Assembly: GCA_001770725.1 (NCBI GenBank)
Contig: MERU01000012.1
Location: 61,274-125,273 of the forward strand
DNA: 64,000 nucleotides
Reading direction: 5' to 3'
From: Burkholderiales bacterium RIFCSPHIGHO2_01_FULL_63_240
GTDB taxonomy: Bacteria; Pseudomonadota; Gammaproteobacteria; Burkholderiales; Burkholderiaceae_C
Below the pieces are notes generated by a model. That model saw only the letters and a list, made by a program, of their open reading frames with translations. It did not search any database and had not been told where the DNA came from. This document shows, piece after piece, positions 19,505-28,864 of the stretch. The position numbers and the translations under genes are program-made. Numbering within the stretch: position 1 is the stretch's first letter; the number at the start of each line of letters is the position of its first letter.

Positions 19505-19586
19505 CCCCCCGCCGACGTGCAGGGTGCCCACCCCCGGGTTCAACGGACACCCACACGTCACGACATTCACGGATAATGCCGGGCTC

Positions 19587-20141
19587 ATGAACTCCGCCGA
19601 TCTGCTCGCCGCCAAGGTTCCGTCCGGTCAACCCGCCACCCCGAAGGTGCGCTGGAAGCCCAACGTCACCGTCGCGGCGCTCATCGAGCGCGACGGCCGC
19701 TTCCTGCTGGTCGAGGAAGACACCTCCGACGGCCTGCTGCTGAACAACCCCGCCGGTCACCTCGACCCGGGCGAGTCGCCGCTGCAGGGCGTCATCCGCG
19801 AGACGCTGGAAGAAACCGCCTGCCAGTTCACGCCCGAGGGATTTCTGGGGCTGTACATGTCGCGCTTTCGCCGCACCCGCACCGGCGAAGACATCACCTA
19901 CCTGCGCCTGGCCTTCTTCGGCTCGGTGAGCGAGCCCGACCTGTCCCTGCAGCTCGACGAAGGCATCGTGCGCGCCGTCTGGATGACGGCCGACGAGATC
20001 CGCGCCTGCCCCGAGCGCCACCGCAGCCCGCTGGTGCTGGAGTGCCTCGAGAGCTACCTGGCCGGCCAGCGTTACCCGCTGGAGCTGCTCACCGTCCACG
20101 AGAGCGTGTTCACGGCGCCCAGCCACCACCGCGCTGCCTGA
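19587..20141 (+). CDS. NUDIX hydrolase, NudJ-like
   Basis: The 184-residue protein carries a NUDIX box, [20 protein letters not shown], at about residues 56-75, the Mg2+-binding motif that hydrolyses nucleoside diphosphates linked to another group. The N-terminal [22 protein letters not shown] and the GHLDPGES wording match phosphatase NudJ, which acts on thiamine and nucleotide pyrophosphates. Support comes from position: in Escherichia coli nudJ is also next to mnmA. The box ends in TAC rather than the usual TGI, a mild deviation. The start at 19587 has a weak ribosome site, but the upstream in-frame extension looks non-coding. It is 49 bp before mnmA on the same strand. Confidence 0.9.
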   Translation: MNSADLLAAKVPSGQPATPKVRWKPNVTVAALIERDGRFLLVEEDTSDGLLLNNPAGHLDPGESPLQGVIRETLEETACQFTPEGFLGLYMSRFRRTRTGEDITYLRLAFFGSVSEPDLSLQLDEGIVRAVWMTADEIRACPERHRSPLVLECLESYLAGQRYPLELLTVHESVFTAPSHHRAA

Positions 20142-20190
20142 GTTGCCTGGCCCGGTTCACACCGCGGCCAACCTGATGCCCCCGCACCCC

Positions 20191-21327
20191 ATGTCCATCC
20201 GCCCCCAACGTGTCGTCGTCGGCCTCAGTGGCGGGGTGGACTCGGCCGTCACGGCCTGGCTGCTCAAGCAGCAAGGCCACGAGGTCATCGGCATTTTCAT
20301 GAAGAACTGGGAAGACGACGACGACAGCGAGTTCTGCTCGTCGCGCCAGGACTTCCTGGATGCCGCCTCGGTGGCCGACGTCATCGGCATCGAGATCGAG
20401 CACGTGAACTTCGCGGCCGACTACAAGGACCGCGTCTTCGCCGAGTTCCTGCGCGAGTACCAGGCCGGGCGCACGCCCAACCCCGACGTGCTCTGCAACG
20501 CCGAGATCAAGTTCAAGGCCTTCCTGGACCACGCCATGCGCCTGGGCGCCGAGAAGATCGCGACCGGCCACTACGCGCGGGTGCGCGGCGTGGCCGACGC
20601 CTCGTTTGAAGGCGGCCAGCGCTTCGAGCTGCTCAAGGGCCTGGACCCGCTCAAGGACCAGAGCTACTTCCTGCACCGCCTGAACCAGGCGCAGCTGTCC
20701 AAGACGATGTTCCCGGTGGGCGAGCTGCCCAAGACCGAGGTGCGCCGCATCGCAGGCGAGATCAAGCTGCCCAACGCGAAGAAGAAGGACTCGACGGGCA
20801 TCTGCTTCATCGGCGAGCGCCCTTTCCGCGAGTTCCTCAACCGATACCTGGCCAACGAGCCCGGCCCCATCAAGGACGACAAGGGCCGCAAGCTTGGCGA
20901 GCACGTGGGCCTGAGTTTTTACACGCTGGGCCAGCGCAAGGGCATCGGCATCGGCGGCGTGAAGGAAAAGGGCGCCCCCCGCGGTGGTGGCGAACACGAG
21001 CCCTGGTTCGTGGCCCGCAAGGACATCGAGAAGAACACGCTGTACGTGGTGCAGGGCCACGACCACCCCTGGCTGCAGCAGCACACGCTGGTGGCCGACG
21101 ACCTGAGCTGGGTCGATGGCCGCGGCCCGCAGGTGGGCGCACAGCCCATGGCCGCCAAGACCCGCTACCGCCAGGCCGACGCACCATGTGACGTCACGGG
21201 CGTGGACGCGAAGTCGCTGCAGCTGCGCTTTCCCGAAGCGCAATGGGCCGTCACGCCAGGCCAGTCGGCCGTGCTCTACCAGGGCGATGTGTGCCTGGGT
21301 GGCGGCGTGATCGCCAGCGCGGCCTGA
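20191..21327 (+). CDS. mnmA: tRNA-specific 2-thiouridylase
   Basis: MnmA adds sulfur to uridine-34 of Lys, Glu and Gln tRNAs. The 378-residue protein has the ATP pyrophosphatase P-loop SGGVDS at residues 13-18, the acidic insertion [13 protein letters not shown], the first catalytic cysteine in [12 protein letters not shown] and the second in [10 protein letters not shown], plus [10 protein letters not shown]. All expected active-site residues are present. The start at 20191 ([11 protein letters not shown]) matches the family; an ATG five codons earlier is possible. It follows a NudJ-like gene and is convergent with a chemoreceptor gene. Confidence 0.97.
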   Translation: MSIRPQRVVVGLSGGVDSAVTAWLLKQQGHEVIGIFMKNWEDDDDSEFCSSRQDFLDAASVADVIGIEIEHVNFAADYKDRVFAEFLREYQAGRTPNPDVLCNAEIKFKAFLDHAMRLGAEKIATGHYARVRGVADASFEGGQRFELLKGLDPLKDQSYFLHRLNQAQLSKTMFPVGELPKTEVRRIAGEIKLPNAKKKDSTGICFIGERPFREFLNRYLANEPGPIKDDKGRKLGEHVGLSFYTLGQRKGIGIGGVKEKGAPRGGGEHEPWFVARKDIEKNTLYVVQGHDHPWLQQHTLVADDLSWVDGRGPQVGAQPMAAKTRYRQADAPCDVTGVDAKSLQLRFPEAQWAVTPGQSAVLYQGDVCLGGGVIASAA

Positions 21328-21339
21328 GACCCCGATCGG

Positions 21340-22890
21340 TCAGATCTGGAAGACGGCCACCGCCGAGCGGAGCTGGTCGGCTTGCTGGCGCAGGCTCTCC
21401 GACGCCGCCGCGCCTTGCTCCACCAACGCCGCGTTCTGCTGCGTGGCTTGATCGAGGTTGCACACCGTGCCGTTGATGAGCGTCAGGCCTTCGCGCTGAC
21501 GCGACGTGGCCTGGTTGATCTCCTGCATCAGCGTCGCCACGCGGTCGACCTGGTCGACGATGTCGTGGATGCTGGAGCCCGCCGTGCCAACGAGCTTGGC
21601 GCCAGCCTCGACCCGCTCGACGCTGCTGGAGATGAGGTGGCGGATTTCCTTGGCGGCTTGCGCGCTGCGCTGAGCCAGCGTGCGCACCTCGCTGGCCACC
21701 ACGGCGAAACCACGGCCCTGCTCACCCGCCCGGGCCGCTTCCACGGCCGCGTTCAGCGCCAGGATGTTGGTCTGAAAGGCAATGCCGTCGATGGTGCCGA
21801 TGATCTCGGAGATCTTGCGCGAGCTGTCGGTGATGTCGGCCATGGTGCTGACCACCTGGTCGACCACGGCGCCCCCACGGCGGGCGGCCTGTCGGGCATC
21901 GTCGGCGATGCGGGTGGCCTCTTCGGCGGTCTGGGCGCTGCCTTGCGCGGCATCGGCCATCTCGCTCATGGTCGCGGAGGTCTCTTCCAGGTTGGCCGCC
22001 TGCAGCTCGGTGCGGTTGGACAGGTCCTGGTTGCCCTGCGCGATCTGCGAGCTGCCAGTGTGGATGCATTCGCTGGCTTCGCGCACCCGGCTGACGATGT
22101 GGGTGAGCGAGCCCGTCATGCTCTGCAGTGCCTGCAGCAGCTGGCCGGCTTCGTCGGTGCGGTCGCAGGCGATGTGGCGGCGCAGGTCACCCTGGGCCAC
22201 GCTGCGCGCAGCCTCGATGGCCTGCTCGATGGGATCGATCACCGTGCCGGGCATGCGCCAGGCCAGCAACAGCGCCATCAGCACCGACACCGCGGCGACA
22301 CCCGCCAGGGCCATCATCTCGGCGACGGCCATGCGATCTGCATTGGCGACGACCTCCTCGGCGTGCCGGTCGCTGAGCTGATGGTAGGACTCCGATGCCG
22401 CCGCCAGCTGATCGAGCAGGGGGTAGCAGTTCAGGTTCATGTCCTTGGCGGCGGCTTCTTTTTGCCCCTTGCTGGCCAGGTCCACGATGCGCAAGGCCAC
22501 CGGCTCGTACTGGGCTTCGATGCTGACGAGTTGCTCGAACACCTGGCGCTCTTGCGCGGAAACATCGGGGTCGGTGGCGAGGCGCTGCTTCAACGCAGCG
22601 TAGTGCTTCTTGACCTGCCCGTGGGCCTCGACAGCCCGCTTGTGCTCCCGCACCAGGGCTTCGGGGGAGTCGGTCAGCACCATGTTTCGCGCCGCGATGG
22701 CACGGGCGTTGGAGCTGTGCATGACCTCGTTGGCCAGGGCCACGCGCTCGGCCGTCATGTTCACGTAGTCGGCAAACAGTCGGTGAGCGTCCTGCAAGCC
22801 GAACCCGGCCACGAAGGACAAGGCGCAAACCAAGGCGGCCAAGACACCGAATGCAGCACGCAGCTTGCCCCGAATCGTCCACTGCTTCAT
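21340..22890 (-). CDS. Methyl-accepting chemotaxis protein with 4-helix periplasmic sensor
   Basis: This 516-residue transmembrane chemoreceptor has a first membrane segment near residues 12-32 ([20 protein letters not shown]) and a second near residues 185-205 ([20 protein letters not shown]). The helical region between them reads like the four-helix-bundle sensor of Tar/Tsr-type receptors ([20 protein letters not shown]). A HAMP domain follows, then the signalling domain with the conserved tip ([39 protein letters not shown]). No NWETF-like CheR tether is visible at the C-terminus. The start at 22890 follows GGGAG; the in-frame upstream extension has no ribosome site. The ligand is unknown. 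It is convergent with mnmA. Confidence 0.94.
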   Translation of the reverse strand: MKQWTIRGKLRAAFGVLAALVCALSFVAGFGLQDAHRLFADYVNMTAERVALANEVMHSSNARAIAARNMVLTDSPEALVREHKRAVEAHGQVKKHYAALKQRLATDPDVSAQERQVFEQLVSIEAQYEPVALRIVDLASKGQKEAAAKDMNLNCYPLLDQLAAASESYHQLSDRHAEEVVANADRMAVAEMMALAGVAAVSVLMALLLAWRMPGTVIDPIEQAIEAARSVAQGDLRRHIACDRTDEAGQLLQALQSMTGSLTHIVSRVREASECIHTGSSQIAQGNQDLSNRTELQAANLEETSATMSEMADAAQGSAQTAEEATRIADDARQAARRGGAVVDQVVSTMADITDSSRKISEIIGTIDGIAFQTNILALNAAVEAARAGEQGRGFAVVASEVRTLAQRSAQAAKEIRHLISSSVERVEAGAKLVGTAGSSIHDIVDQVDRVATLMQEINQATSRQREGLTLINGTVCNLDQATQQNAALVEQGAAASESLRQQADQLRSAVAVFQI

Positions 22891-23117
22891 GAGCCCACTC
22901 CCAGACTGGGTGGGTCCGACAGTGGTCGCGTCATGACAGCTCGGCGCGCCACGGTGCGGGAAGCACACCCCATGTGTGCGGCCGCACCCAGACCCTGTAG
23001 CCCTCATCGAACGTTTTGCAAAAGACTTGAGCCCCAGGCGACGGCGCCCGGACGCGTCGGCAACAATGCAGGGCATTTGCTACGCTTTTGGCCACCCTGG
23101 GCCGCGTTTGGCGTCAC

Positions 23118-23561
23118 ATGCCCGAGCACACCCCCATCGTCATCCTCGACACCAATGCGCTGCTGGATTGGCGCGTCTTCAAGGACCCCGCCGCCCTGCC
23201 CATCGTCGAAGGCATCCTGTCGGGGCGGATGCGCTGGCTGGCCAGTCCTTCGATGGAGAAGGAGTGGCACCAGGTCTGGCCACGCAGTTGCTTCAAGGAC
23301 TGGCAGCCCGACCCGATGCTCACGCTGACCGTGTTCCAGCACGCGACCTTCGTGGACGAGCCGCCCCGCGGGCCCCTGCGTTGCAAGGACCCGGACGACC
23401 AGGTCTTCATCGACCTCGCCCTGCACGCCGGTGCCCGGTGGCTGTTCAGCAAGGACGCGGCCCTGCTCAAACTGGCGCGACGCGCGAGGCAGCTCACGGG
23501 CCTGGAGATCATGCCGCTGACGCAATGGTCACCCTTGGGTGACAATGCGGGTTCTCCCTGA
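23118..23561 (+). CDS. PIN-domain protein (putative ribonuclease)
   Basis: The 147-residue protein has the PIN fold signature: VILDTNALLDW at residues 8-18, a central CKDPDDQVFIDLALHAGARW, and FSKDAALLKLARR. The acidic residues Asp11, the DPDD cluster and the Asp of SKD fit the Mg2+ site of PIN ribonucleases. Most short PIN proteins are VapC-type toxins paired with an upstream antitoxin, but here no small antitoxin gene precedes it: the upstream gene is a divergent chemoreceptor. It is closer to PIN_3-type stand-alone proteins, so I do not call it a toxin. It lies 19 bp before the hotdog gene. Confidence 0.85.
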   Translation: MPEHTPIVILDTNALLDWRVFKDPAALPIVEGILSGRMRWLASPSMEKEWHQVWPRSCFKDWQPDPMLTLTVFQHATFVDEPPRGPLRCKDPDDQVFIDLALHAGARWLFSKDAALLKLARRARQLTGLEIMPLTQWSPLGDNAGSP

Positions 23562-23580
23562 ACCGCGTTGAACAGTGACC

Positions 23581-24594
23581 ATGAGCATTTTCACGGGCAA
23601 CGACCGCCTGGCCTGGGCCCAGGCCTTCATCTCCGGCATCCCCTACGCCGTGGCCTCGGGCATGACGCTGACGGACATCGGTCCTGGCCGCGCCAGCCTG
23701 CTGCTGCCCGCGCGCAGCACCTGGACGGGTGACGCCGAGCGCAAACTCATCCACCCGGGCTGCCTGAGCGTGCTGGCCGACACCGCCTGCGGCGTCGCCG
23801 TGGGCTGCGCCATGGAGCAGATCGAGCCCTATGCCACGCTGGATTTGCGCATGGACTACCTGCGCCCGCCCGTGGCCGAGACCGACCTGATCTGCCACGC
23901 CGAGTGCCACCGACTGTCTCGCAGCGTGGCCTTCGTGCGCGGCGAGTTGGTGCAGCCTGGTCAGAGCGAACCGGTGGCCACGGTGTACGCCACCTTCATG
24001 CGCGCCACGGCCGCCACGCGGCGAAAGGACCTGCCCGCCGGTGACGCAACGGCCAGCGCAAGCGTGGCCAGCCAGGCGCCCAGGCCCGCGCGACCGACGC
24101 CCGCGGAGGCCGCCTCGTCCCTCATCGCACCGGCCTCGGTCGAACCCAGCCAGGTCTTTGTCAGCCGCGCAGCCGACGTGCCAGAAGCCTTGGCCGTGCC
24201 GCCCGGCCGCTCTCCTTATGTCGACTTCCTGAACGTTCACCAGCAAGCACAGATCGACGCCGGCCCGGTGTTCCGCATGCCCTACAAGAGCGAGCTGATC
24301 GGCAACCCGGTGCTGCCGGCGCTGCACGGCGGCGTGCTGGCGGGCTTTGGCGAGACCGCCATGGTGCTGCACCTGCTGGCCACCAACCCGACGCTGGCGG
24401 CCATCCCGCGCAGCGTGGACTTCGCCATCGCCTACATGCGCTCGGCCAAGCCCATCGACACCTTCGCGCAAAGCACGACGGTGCGCCAGGGCAACCGCGT
24501 GGCGCTGGTCATGGTCTCGCTGTGGCAGGACGACCCGTCGCGCCCGGTGGTGCAGGCGCGTGGCCACTTCCTGATGCCGCGCGAAGAGGGTTGA
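23581..24594 (+). CDS. Double hotdog thioesterase-like protein
   Basis: The 337-residue protein contains two hotdog domains in tandem. The first (about residues 15-145) has the PaaI-type turn HPGCLSVLADTACGVAVGCA with Asp in the usual acidic position; the second (about 220-335) has LHGGVLAGFGETAMVLHLL. They are joined by an Ala/Pro-rich linker at about residues 150-185. PaaI-like hotdog enzymes hydrolyse acyl- or aryl-CoA thioesters in the cytosol; the HGG motif of domain two suits this. The substrate cannot be named. An in-frame GTG two codons earlier is possible. It follows the PIN gene on the same strand and is convergent with an SDR gene. Confidence 0.85.
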   Translation: MSIFTGNDRLAWAQAFISGIPYAVASGMTLTDIGPGRASLLLPARSTWTGDAERKLIHPGCLSVLADTACGVAVGCAMEQIEPYATLDLRMDYLRPPVAETDLICHAECHRLSRSVAFVRGELVQPGQSEPVATVYATFMRATAATRRKDLPAGDATASASVASQAPRPARPTPAEAASSLIAPASVEPSQVFVSRAADVPEALAVPPGRSPYVDFLNVHQQAQIDAGPVFRMPYKSELIGNPVLPALHGGVLAGFGETAMVLHLLATNPTLAAIPRSVDFAIAYMRSAKPIDTFAQSTTVRQGNRVALVMVSLWQDDPSRPVVQARGHFLMPREEG

Positions 24595-24609
24595 GCGCAG
24601 AACCTCTCA

Positions 24610-24626
24610 GCGAGGCAACGCCTCGC
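24610..24626. terminator. GC-rich hairpin between convergent genes
   Basis: A perfect GCGAGGC-AAC-GCCTCGC hairpin lies between the convergent hotdog and SDR genes. There is no T run on either strand, so it may work only weakly as a terminator or just protect 3' ends. Confidence 0.4.
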
Positions 24627-24661
24627 CAACCCATTGAGGCCAGGTCCCGCTCCGGCGCCGG

Positions 24662-25456
24662 TCAATAACCGGCCATGCGCGCCGTCACAAGCCGGTTCAT
24701 GAAGTCCGGCGAGAGCTTGGAGAGCAGCGCGAACAGCTTGGTCTGCCAGCCCACCAGCGAATGCGTGGGCAGGCCGCCGGCCGGCGCCGTGGCCAGGCGC
24801 CACACCACCGCCGCCACGTCCTGCGGGCCCAGGCGCACGCCCAGCGTGGACACCGTCTTCATGCGGCTGACCTCGTTGGTGACCATGGCTGTGTTGACGA
24901 ACAGCGGCAGCACGTCGAGCACGCGAATGCCGTGGCGGCGCCACTCGATGTCCAGCGCCTCGGTCAGGCTGCGCACAGCCGCCTTGGTGGCCGAATAGCT
25001 TGCCAGCTCGGGCTGACCGTACAGCGCCGAAGCAGAGCACATGTTGATGACACGGCTGCCCGGCGTGTTCTTCAACAACGGGAAAGCCAGGTGGCAACCG
25101 TTGACCAGTCCCTTGAGGTTGATGTCGATGAGGCGGTGGTGGCGCGCGAGATCGGCCTGCTCAAACGGAGCCGTGACGGCGATGCCGGCGTTGTTGAAGA
25201 GCACGTCCAGGCGCCCGCCCGTGACGCGCTCGAAAACGGCCAGGGCCTCGCACCAGCCTTCTGGCGAGGTGACGTCGAGGTGAGTCGCGATGCATTTTTC
25301 AGGGCCCCATTGCCGCTGCATGGCCTGCACACCTTGTTCATCGACGTCGCACAGGCCGACGAACCAGCCCGCCTGCATGAAGCGCTCGGCCACGGCGCGG
25401 CCGATGCCGGCTGCGGCGCCGGTCACGAACAAGGTGGGACGGGTGGCGGTGCTCAT
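24662..25456 (-). CDS. Short-chain dehydrogenase/reductase
   Basis: The 264-residue SDR oxidoreductase has the nucleotide-binding motif TGAAAGIG near residues 12-19, acidic residue Asp at the end of strand two (GLCDVDEQG, favouring NAD(H)), NNAG near residue 86, catalytic Ser in CSASALYG and YSATK near residue 150. The substrate is not evident; the C-terminal LSPDFMNRLVTARMAGY is hydrophobic and may touch the membrane. The start at 25456 follows AGGAAG; the longer frame upstream is not supported. It is on the same strand as glpD, 144 bp downstream. Confidence 0.93.
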   Translation of the reverse strand: MSTATRPTLFVTGAAAGIGRAVAERFMQAGWFVGLCDVDEQGVQAMQRQWGPEKCIATHLDVTSPEGWCEALAVFERVTGGRLDVLFNNAGIAVTAPFEQADLARHHRLIDINLKGLVNGCHLAFPLLKNTPGSRVINMCSASALYGQPELASYSATKAAVRSLTEALDIEWRRHGIRVLDVLPLFVNTAMVTNEVSRMKTVSTLGVRLGPQDVAAVVWRLATAPAGGLPTHSLVGWQTKLFALLSKLSPDFMNRLVTARMAGY

Positions 25457-25600
25457 GTCGGACGGACTTCCTGGTTCGGTTCGAGTGGTGGAACAGGCCG
25501 CACTTTCGCACAATCTGAAGACAAATGCCATCAGATTTGCCCGACACCGCTTCTCAGCCGCCCAACGTGCGTGACGGGGGAGAAAAAGGGAGCCAGCGCC

Positions 25601-27289
25601 TCAGGCGCTCAACTGCCGACTCAGGTCGCTGCAATGAAAACCACTGGCCGCGCCACGCGCCTGGGCGGCCAGCCAGCCGGCCACCGCCTCGCGCTGCTCA
25701 GGCGTGCAGTGCAGACCGAGCTTGCTGCGCCGCCACAGGATATCCTCGGAAGTGAGTGCCCACTCATTGCGTTTGAGGAAGAACAATTCGGCCTCGTGCA
25801 GGTCGGGCGCAACCTCGGCGCCCAGGTCGCCGCGCGAGGACACGCCATCGAGCAGGCGCAGCACCCGCCCACCGTAAGCCCGGGTCCAGCGGCGCAGCAA
25901 GGGCAGGTCGATCCAGGGGTGGCGCTGGCGCAGGCGGTGCTGGAAGGCGGCCATGTCGGCCTCGGGGTGGGTCAGCTCATCGACCAGCTCCGACAGGTCG
26001 CCGCCCGGCAGGAAGGCCGACTCTGTCCACGGCCGGCGCGCTTCGCCCAACATCACACCGATCTGGTCGGCCGCCTGCTCGGACAGCTTGCGGAAGGTGG
26101 TGAGCTTGCCGCCCCAGACGGTGAGCCATGGCGCGGGCCGCACCTGGCTTTGCAGCAGGTAGTCGCGCGTGACGGCCGAGGCCGAGCCCCTTGCGTCGTC
26201 GATCAGGGGGCGCACGCCGGCATACGACCACACCACGTCCTGGTGCGTGATCGGGCGACGCAGGTAACGCGCCAGTTCATTGCAAAGGTAATCGACCTCG
26301 GTCTCGTCGATGGTCACCCGGCCCGGGTCACCCTTGAACTCGACGTCGGTGGTGCCCACCAGGGTGAAGTGGCGCTCGTAGGGGATGGCGAAGATGATGC
26401 GGCCGTCGCGGCCCTGGAAGATGTAGGCGTGGTCGTGCTGAAAGAGCCGGGGCACGACGATGTGGCTGCCCTTGACCAGGCGCAGCGCGCCGTGCGGGCC
26501 GGTGTGGCGGCTGCGGCCCGCGGCCTGCGGCGGCACCTGCATGAGGTCGCGCAGCACCTGCTCGGCCCAGGGCCCGGCGGCATTGACCACGGCACGGGCC
26601 TGCACCGACAGGCGGCGCGTTTCCAGGCCCGTCAGCGCGTCGCGGCGGCTGAGCTCGGCGCGCCAGCCGGCACCATCGGGCCGCAGGCTCGTGCAGCGCG
26701 TGCGCGTGAGCACCTGGGCGCCACGCTCGGCGGCATCCAGCGCGCACAGGGCCACCAGCCGCGCGTCGTCCACCCAGCCATCGGAATAGACGAAGGCCTG
26801 CTGCCAGTTGGGCTGCAGGCCCTCGCCCAGCGGGCTCTCGCGCAGGTTCAGCGACTCCGTGCCCGGCAGGAAGTCGCGCCCCGCCAAGTGGTCATACAGG
26901 TACAGGCCCAGGCGCACCAGCCACGCCGGCCGCATGCTCGCATCGTGCGGCAGCACGAAACGCATCGGCCACATGATGTGCGGGGCGCTGCGCAGCAGCA
27001 CCTCGCGCTCGGCCAGGGCTTTGCGCACCAGGCCGAACTCGCGCTGCTCCAGGTAGCGCAAGCCGCCGTGGATGAGCTTGGTGGAGGCCGACGAGGTGTG
27101 GCTGGCCAGGTCGTCCTGCTCGCACAGCACCACCCGCCAGCCGCGGCCGGCCAGGTCGCGCGCGATGCCGACGCCGTTGATGCCGCCACCCACCACCAGC
27201 ACATCGCACAGGTGATCGACCGGGCGCTGGGCGGGGTCGCCCCAGCTGGCCTCGGTGTTCGGATCGGCGCGTTCGGCAGTCGTGCTCAA
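25601..27289 (-). CDS. glpD: Aerobic glycerol-3-phosphate dehydrogenase
   Basis: GlpD oxidises sn-glycerol 3-phosphate to dihydroxyacetone phosphate at the inner membrane and passes electrons to quinone. The 562-residue protein has the FAD-binding motif VVGGGINGVGIARDLAGRGW at about residues 31-50, TSSASTKLIHGGLRYLE, NAAGPWAEQVL, and YAGVRPLIDD, all typical. The start codon is TTG at 27289, supported by AAGGAG five bases upstream; no ATG fits as well. It is divergent from a DeoR-family regulator that is probably GlpR. No glpK or glpF is in the window. Confidence 0.96.
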   Translation of the reverse strand: MSTTAERADPNTEASWGDPAQRPVDHLCDVLVVGGGINGVGIARDLAGRGWRVVLCEQDDLASHTSSASTKLIHGGLRYLEQREFGLVRKALAEREVLLRSAPHIMWPMRFVLPHDASMRPAWLVRLGLYLYDHLAGRDFLPGTESLNLRESPLGEGLQPNWQQAFVYSDGWVDDARLVALCALDAAERGAQVLTRTRCTSLRPDGAGWRAELSRRDALTGLETRRLSVQARAVVNAAGPWAEQVLRDLMQVPPQAAGRSRHTGPHGALRLVKGSHIVVPRLFQHDHAYIFQGRDGRIIFAIPYERHFTLVGTTDVEFKGDPGRVTIDETEVDYLCNELARYLRRPITHQDVVWSYAGVRPLIDDARGSASAVTRDYLLQSQVRPAPWLTVWGGKLTTFRKLSEQAADQIGVMLGEARRPWTESAFLPGGDLSELVDELTHPEADMAAFQHRLRQRHPWIDLPLLRRWTRAYGGRVLRLLDGVSSRGDLGAEVAPDLHEAELFFLKRNEWALTSEDILWRRSKLGLHCTPEQREAVAGWLAAQARGAASGFHCSDLSRQLSA

Positions 27290-27398
27290 GCGGTCTCCTT
27301 GGGTGAGGCTTCGATTGTGCCGAAGGCGCTGCTTTCAGGCGCCCGGATTTACTTGGGGAGGCGCGCACGCCACGCGCGCTTTCCTTGCTTTTCTGTTG

Positions 27399-27437
27399 CT
27401 ATCTTTTCGGATAGGCTGCGCGCAAGTCGCCTTTTCG
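27399..27437. promoter_or_regulatory. Putative GlpR operator between glpD and glpR
   Basis: The 186-bp divergent gap contains an inverted repeat CTATC-N6-GATAG (27399-27414) enclosing TTTTCG, and a second TTTTCG at 27432-27437. TTTCG repeats are the binding element of several DeoR-family repressors including GlpR of pseudomonads. The position would let one protein control both genes. Confidence 0.4.
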
Positions 27438-27475
27438 CGTCGCGCCTTCACCCGTCCATTCATCGCATCGCCGCC

Positions 27476-28258
27476 ATGCCCACCTCCCCGACCTGGAGCC
27501 CCAACCCCCGCCAGCAAGCGCTGCTCGACGAAGTCAAGGCCCGTGGATCGGTGTCGGTCGAACGCCTGGCCCAGCGCCTGGACGTGACCATGCAGACGGT
27601 GCGCCGCGACGTGCAGCGGCTGTCTGAAGCCGGCCTGCTCACGCGCTTTCATGGCGGCGTGAGCCTGCCCCGCGAGGCCCCTGCCGTGGCCGCGTGGAAG
27701 GAGCGCCAGGCCCTGTTCGCCGACGCCAAGGCGCGCATCGCCCGCTCGGTGGCCGCCGCCGTGCCCGACGGCGCCACGCTGATGATGGGCATCGGCACCA
27801 CCGTCGAAGCCGTGGCGCGCGAGCTGCTCAAGAAGCCCGGCCTGACCGTGGTCACGCACAACCTGCACGTCGCGGGCCTGCTGAGCGAGCACCCGCAATG
27901 CAAGGTGCACGTGGCAGGCGGCATGCTGCGCACCCGCGACAGCGCCATGGAGGGCGACGCCACGGTGGAGTACCTGCAGCAGTTCAAGGTCGATGTCGCC
28001 ATCGTCGGCGCCCTGGGCATCGACCCCGACGGCAGCCTGCGCGACCGCGACCTGCGCGAGCAGGCCGTCTACCAGACCATGGTGGCGCAATCCCGCGAGA
28101 GCTGGATCGTGGCCGACGCCAGCAAGTTCGGCCAGCCCGGCCTGGCCCAGGTCGGCCACCTGCGCGACGCCCGCCGCGTGTTCACGCAGGCCCTGCCGCC
28201 CGCGCCCTTCCCCAAGCTGATGCAGGAGTGGGACATCGCGCTGACCATCGCGCCATGA
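27476..28258 (+). CDS. glpR: DeoR-family regulator, probable glycerol-3-phosphate repressor
   Basis: The 260-residue protein has the DeoR helix-turn-helix at about residues 20-65 (SVERLAQRLDVTMQTVRRDV, LSEAGLLTRFHGGVSLP) and the sugar-phosphate sensor domain: GATLMMGIGTTVEAVAREL, VVTHNLHVAGLL, VAGGMLRTRD, VDVAIVGALGIDPDG and ADASKFGQ. Divergent placement from glpD, with only 186 bp between them, makes GlpR the best call; the ligand would be glycerol 3-phosphate. The start at 27476 gives the normal length; in-frame sequence upstream belongs to the other strand's glpD. Confidence 0.9.
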   Translation: MPTSPTWSPNPRQQALLDEVKARGSVSVERLAQRLDVTMQTVRRDVQRLSEAGLLTRFHGGVSLPREAPAVAAWKERQALFADAKARIARSVAAAVPDGATLMMGIGTTVEAVARELLKKPGLTVVTHNLHVAGLLSEHPQCKVHVAGGMLRTRDSAMEGDATVEYLQQFKVDVAIVGALGIDPDGSLRDRDLREQAVYQTMVAQSRESWIVADASKFGQPGLAQVGHLRDARRVFTQALPPAPFPKLMQEWDIALTIAP

Positions 28259-28271
28259 GCCGCTGAACGAC

Positions 28272-28730
28272 ATGAACCTGCAGGGCCCGCTGCGCAAGGT
28301 GGTTCACGCCACCCTGTTCGAACTCGCCGCCGTGGTCATCGTGGGGCTGGGCCTGTCGTGGCTGCTCGGTCACGATGCCACCGAGACGGGCGCACTGGCC
28401 ATCGCCACCTCCCTCATCGCCATGGCGTGGAACATGGCCTTCAACACCGGCTTCGAGGCCTGGGAGCGCCGCCAGGCCGACCGCCGGCGCACCCTGCGCC
28501 GCCGCGTGGCCCACGCCATCGGCTTCGAAGGAGGCATGGTGGCGATGACGCTGCCGCTGATCGCCTGGTGGCTGGGCATGGGCTGGTGGGAAGCACTGCT
28601 CACCGACCTCGGCCTGATGGCCTTTTTCCTGGTCTACGCCTTCGCCTTCAACTGGGTGTTCGACCATGTGTTCGGGCTGCCAGCATCGGCCCTGCCCCTG
28701 GCCACCGAACCGGGCGCCCCAGGCCGTTGA
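28272..28730 (+). CDS. PACE family efflux transporter
   Basis: The 152-residue inner-membrane protein has four hydrophobic segments and the two halves of the bacterial transmembrane pair domain: RKVVHATLFELAAVVIVGLG with a membrane Glu at residue 17, NMAFNTGFEAWERR, then RRVAHAIGFEGGMVAMTLPL and VYAFAFNWVFDHVFGLP. This is the pattern of proteobacterial antimicrobial compound efflux (PACE) proteins such as AceI, which export chlorhexidine and short diamines by proton antiport. The Glu equals the residue essential in AceI. It starts 13 bp after glpR. Confidence 0.92.
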   Translation: MNLQGPLRKVVHATLFELAAVVIVGLGLSWLLGHDATETGALAIATSLIAMAWNMAFNTGFEAWERRQADRRRTLRRRVAHAIGFEGGMVAMTLPLIAWWLGMGWWEALLTDLGLMAFFLVYAFAFNWVFDHVFGLPASALPLATEPGAPGR

Positions 28731-28864
28731 ACGCAGCGCGAACAGCGGGCAAACCCCTGCCCCTGCTGTCGCCCAGGTTGCCCCTTCTGTCGCATAAACC
28801 CCCATGGCACGGGCTCGCGCTCGTTAGCATCCAGGCCTGCCCAGCCGCCTTCGGAAAACCGCCC

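Noticed and set aside
18731..19615. 294-residue minus-strand frame over the TetR gene
   Set aside because: The plus-strand frame has a clear helix-turn-helix; the minus frame has no domain signal.
23118..23561. VapC toxin of a VapBC pair
   Set aside because: No antitoxin-sized frame with a DNA-binding motif lies upstream in a coupled position.
24761..27475. N-terminal part of an 1165-codon open plus-strand frame ending in the DeoR gene
   Set aside because: The part before 27476 is antisense to the SDR and glpD genes; only the last 260 codons read as a DeoR regulator.
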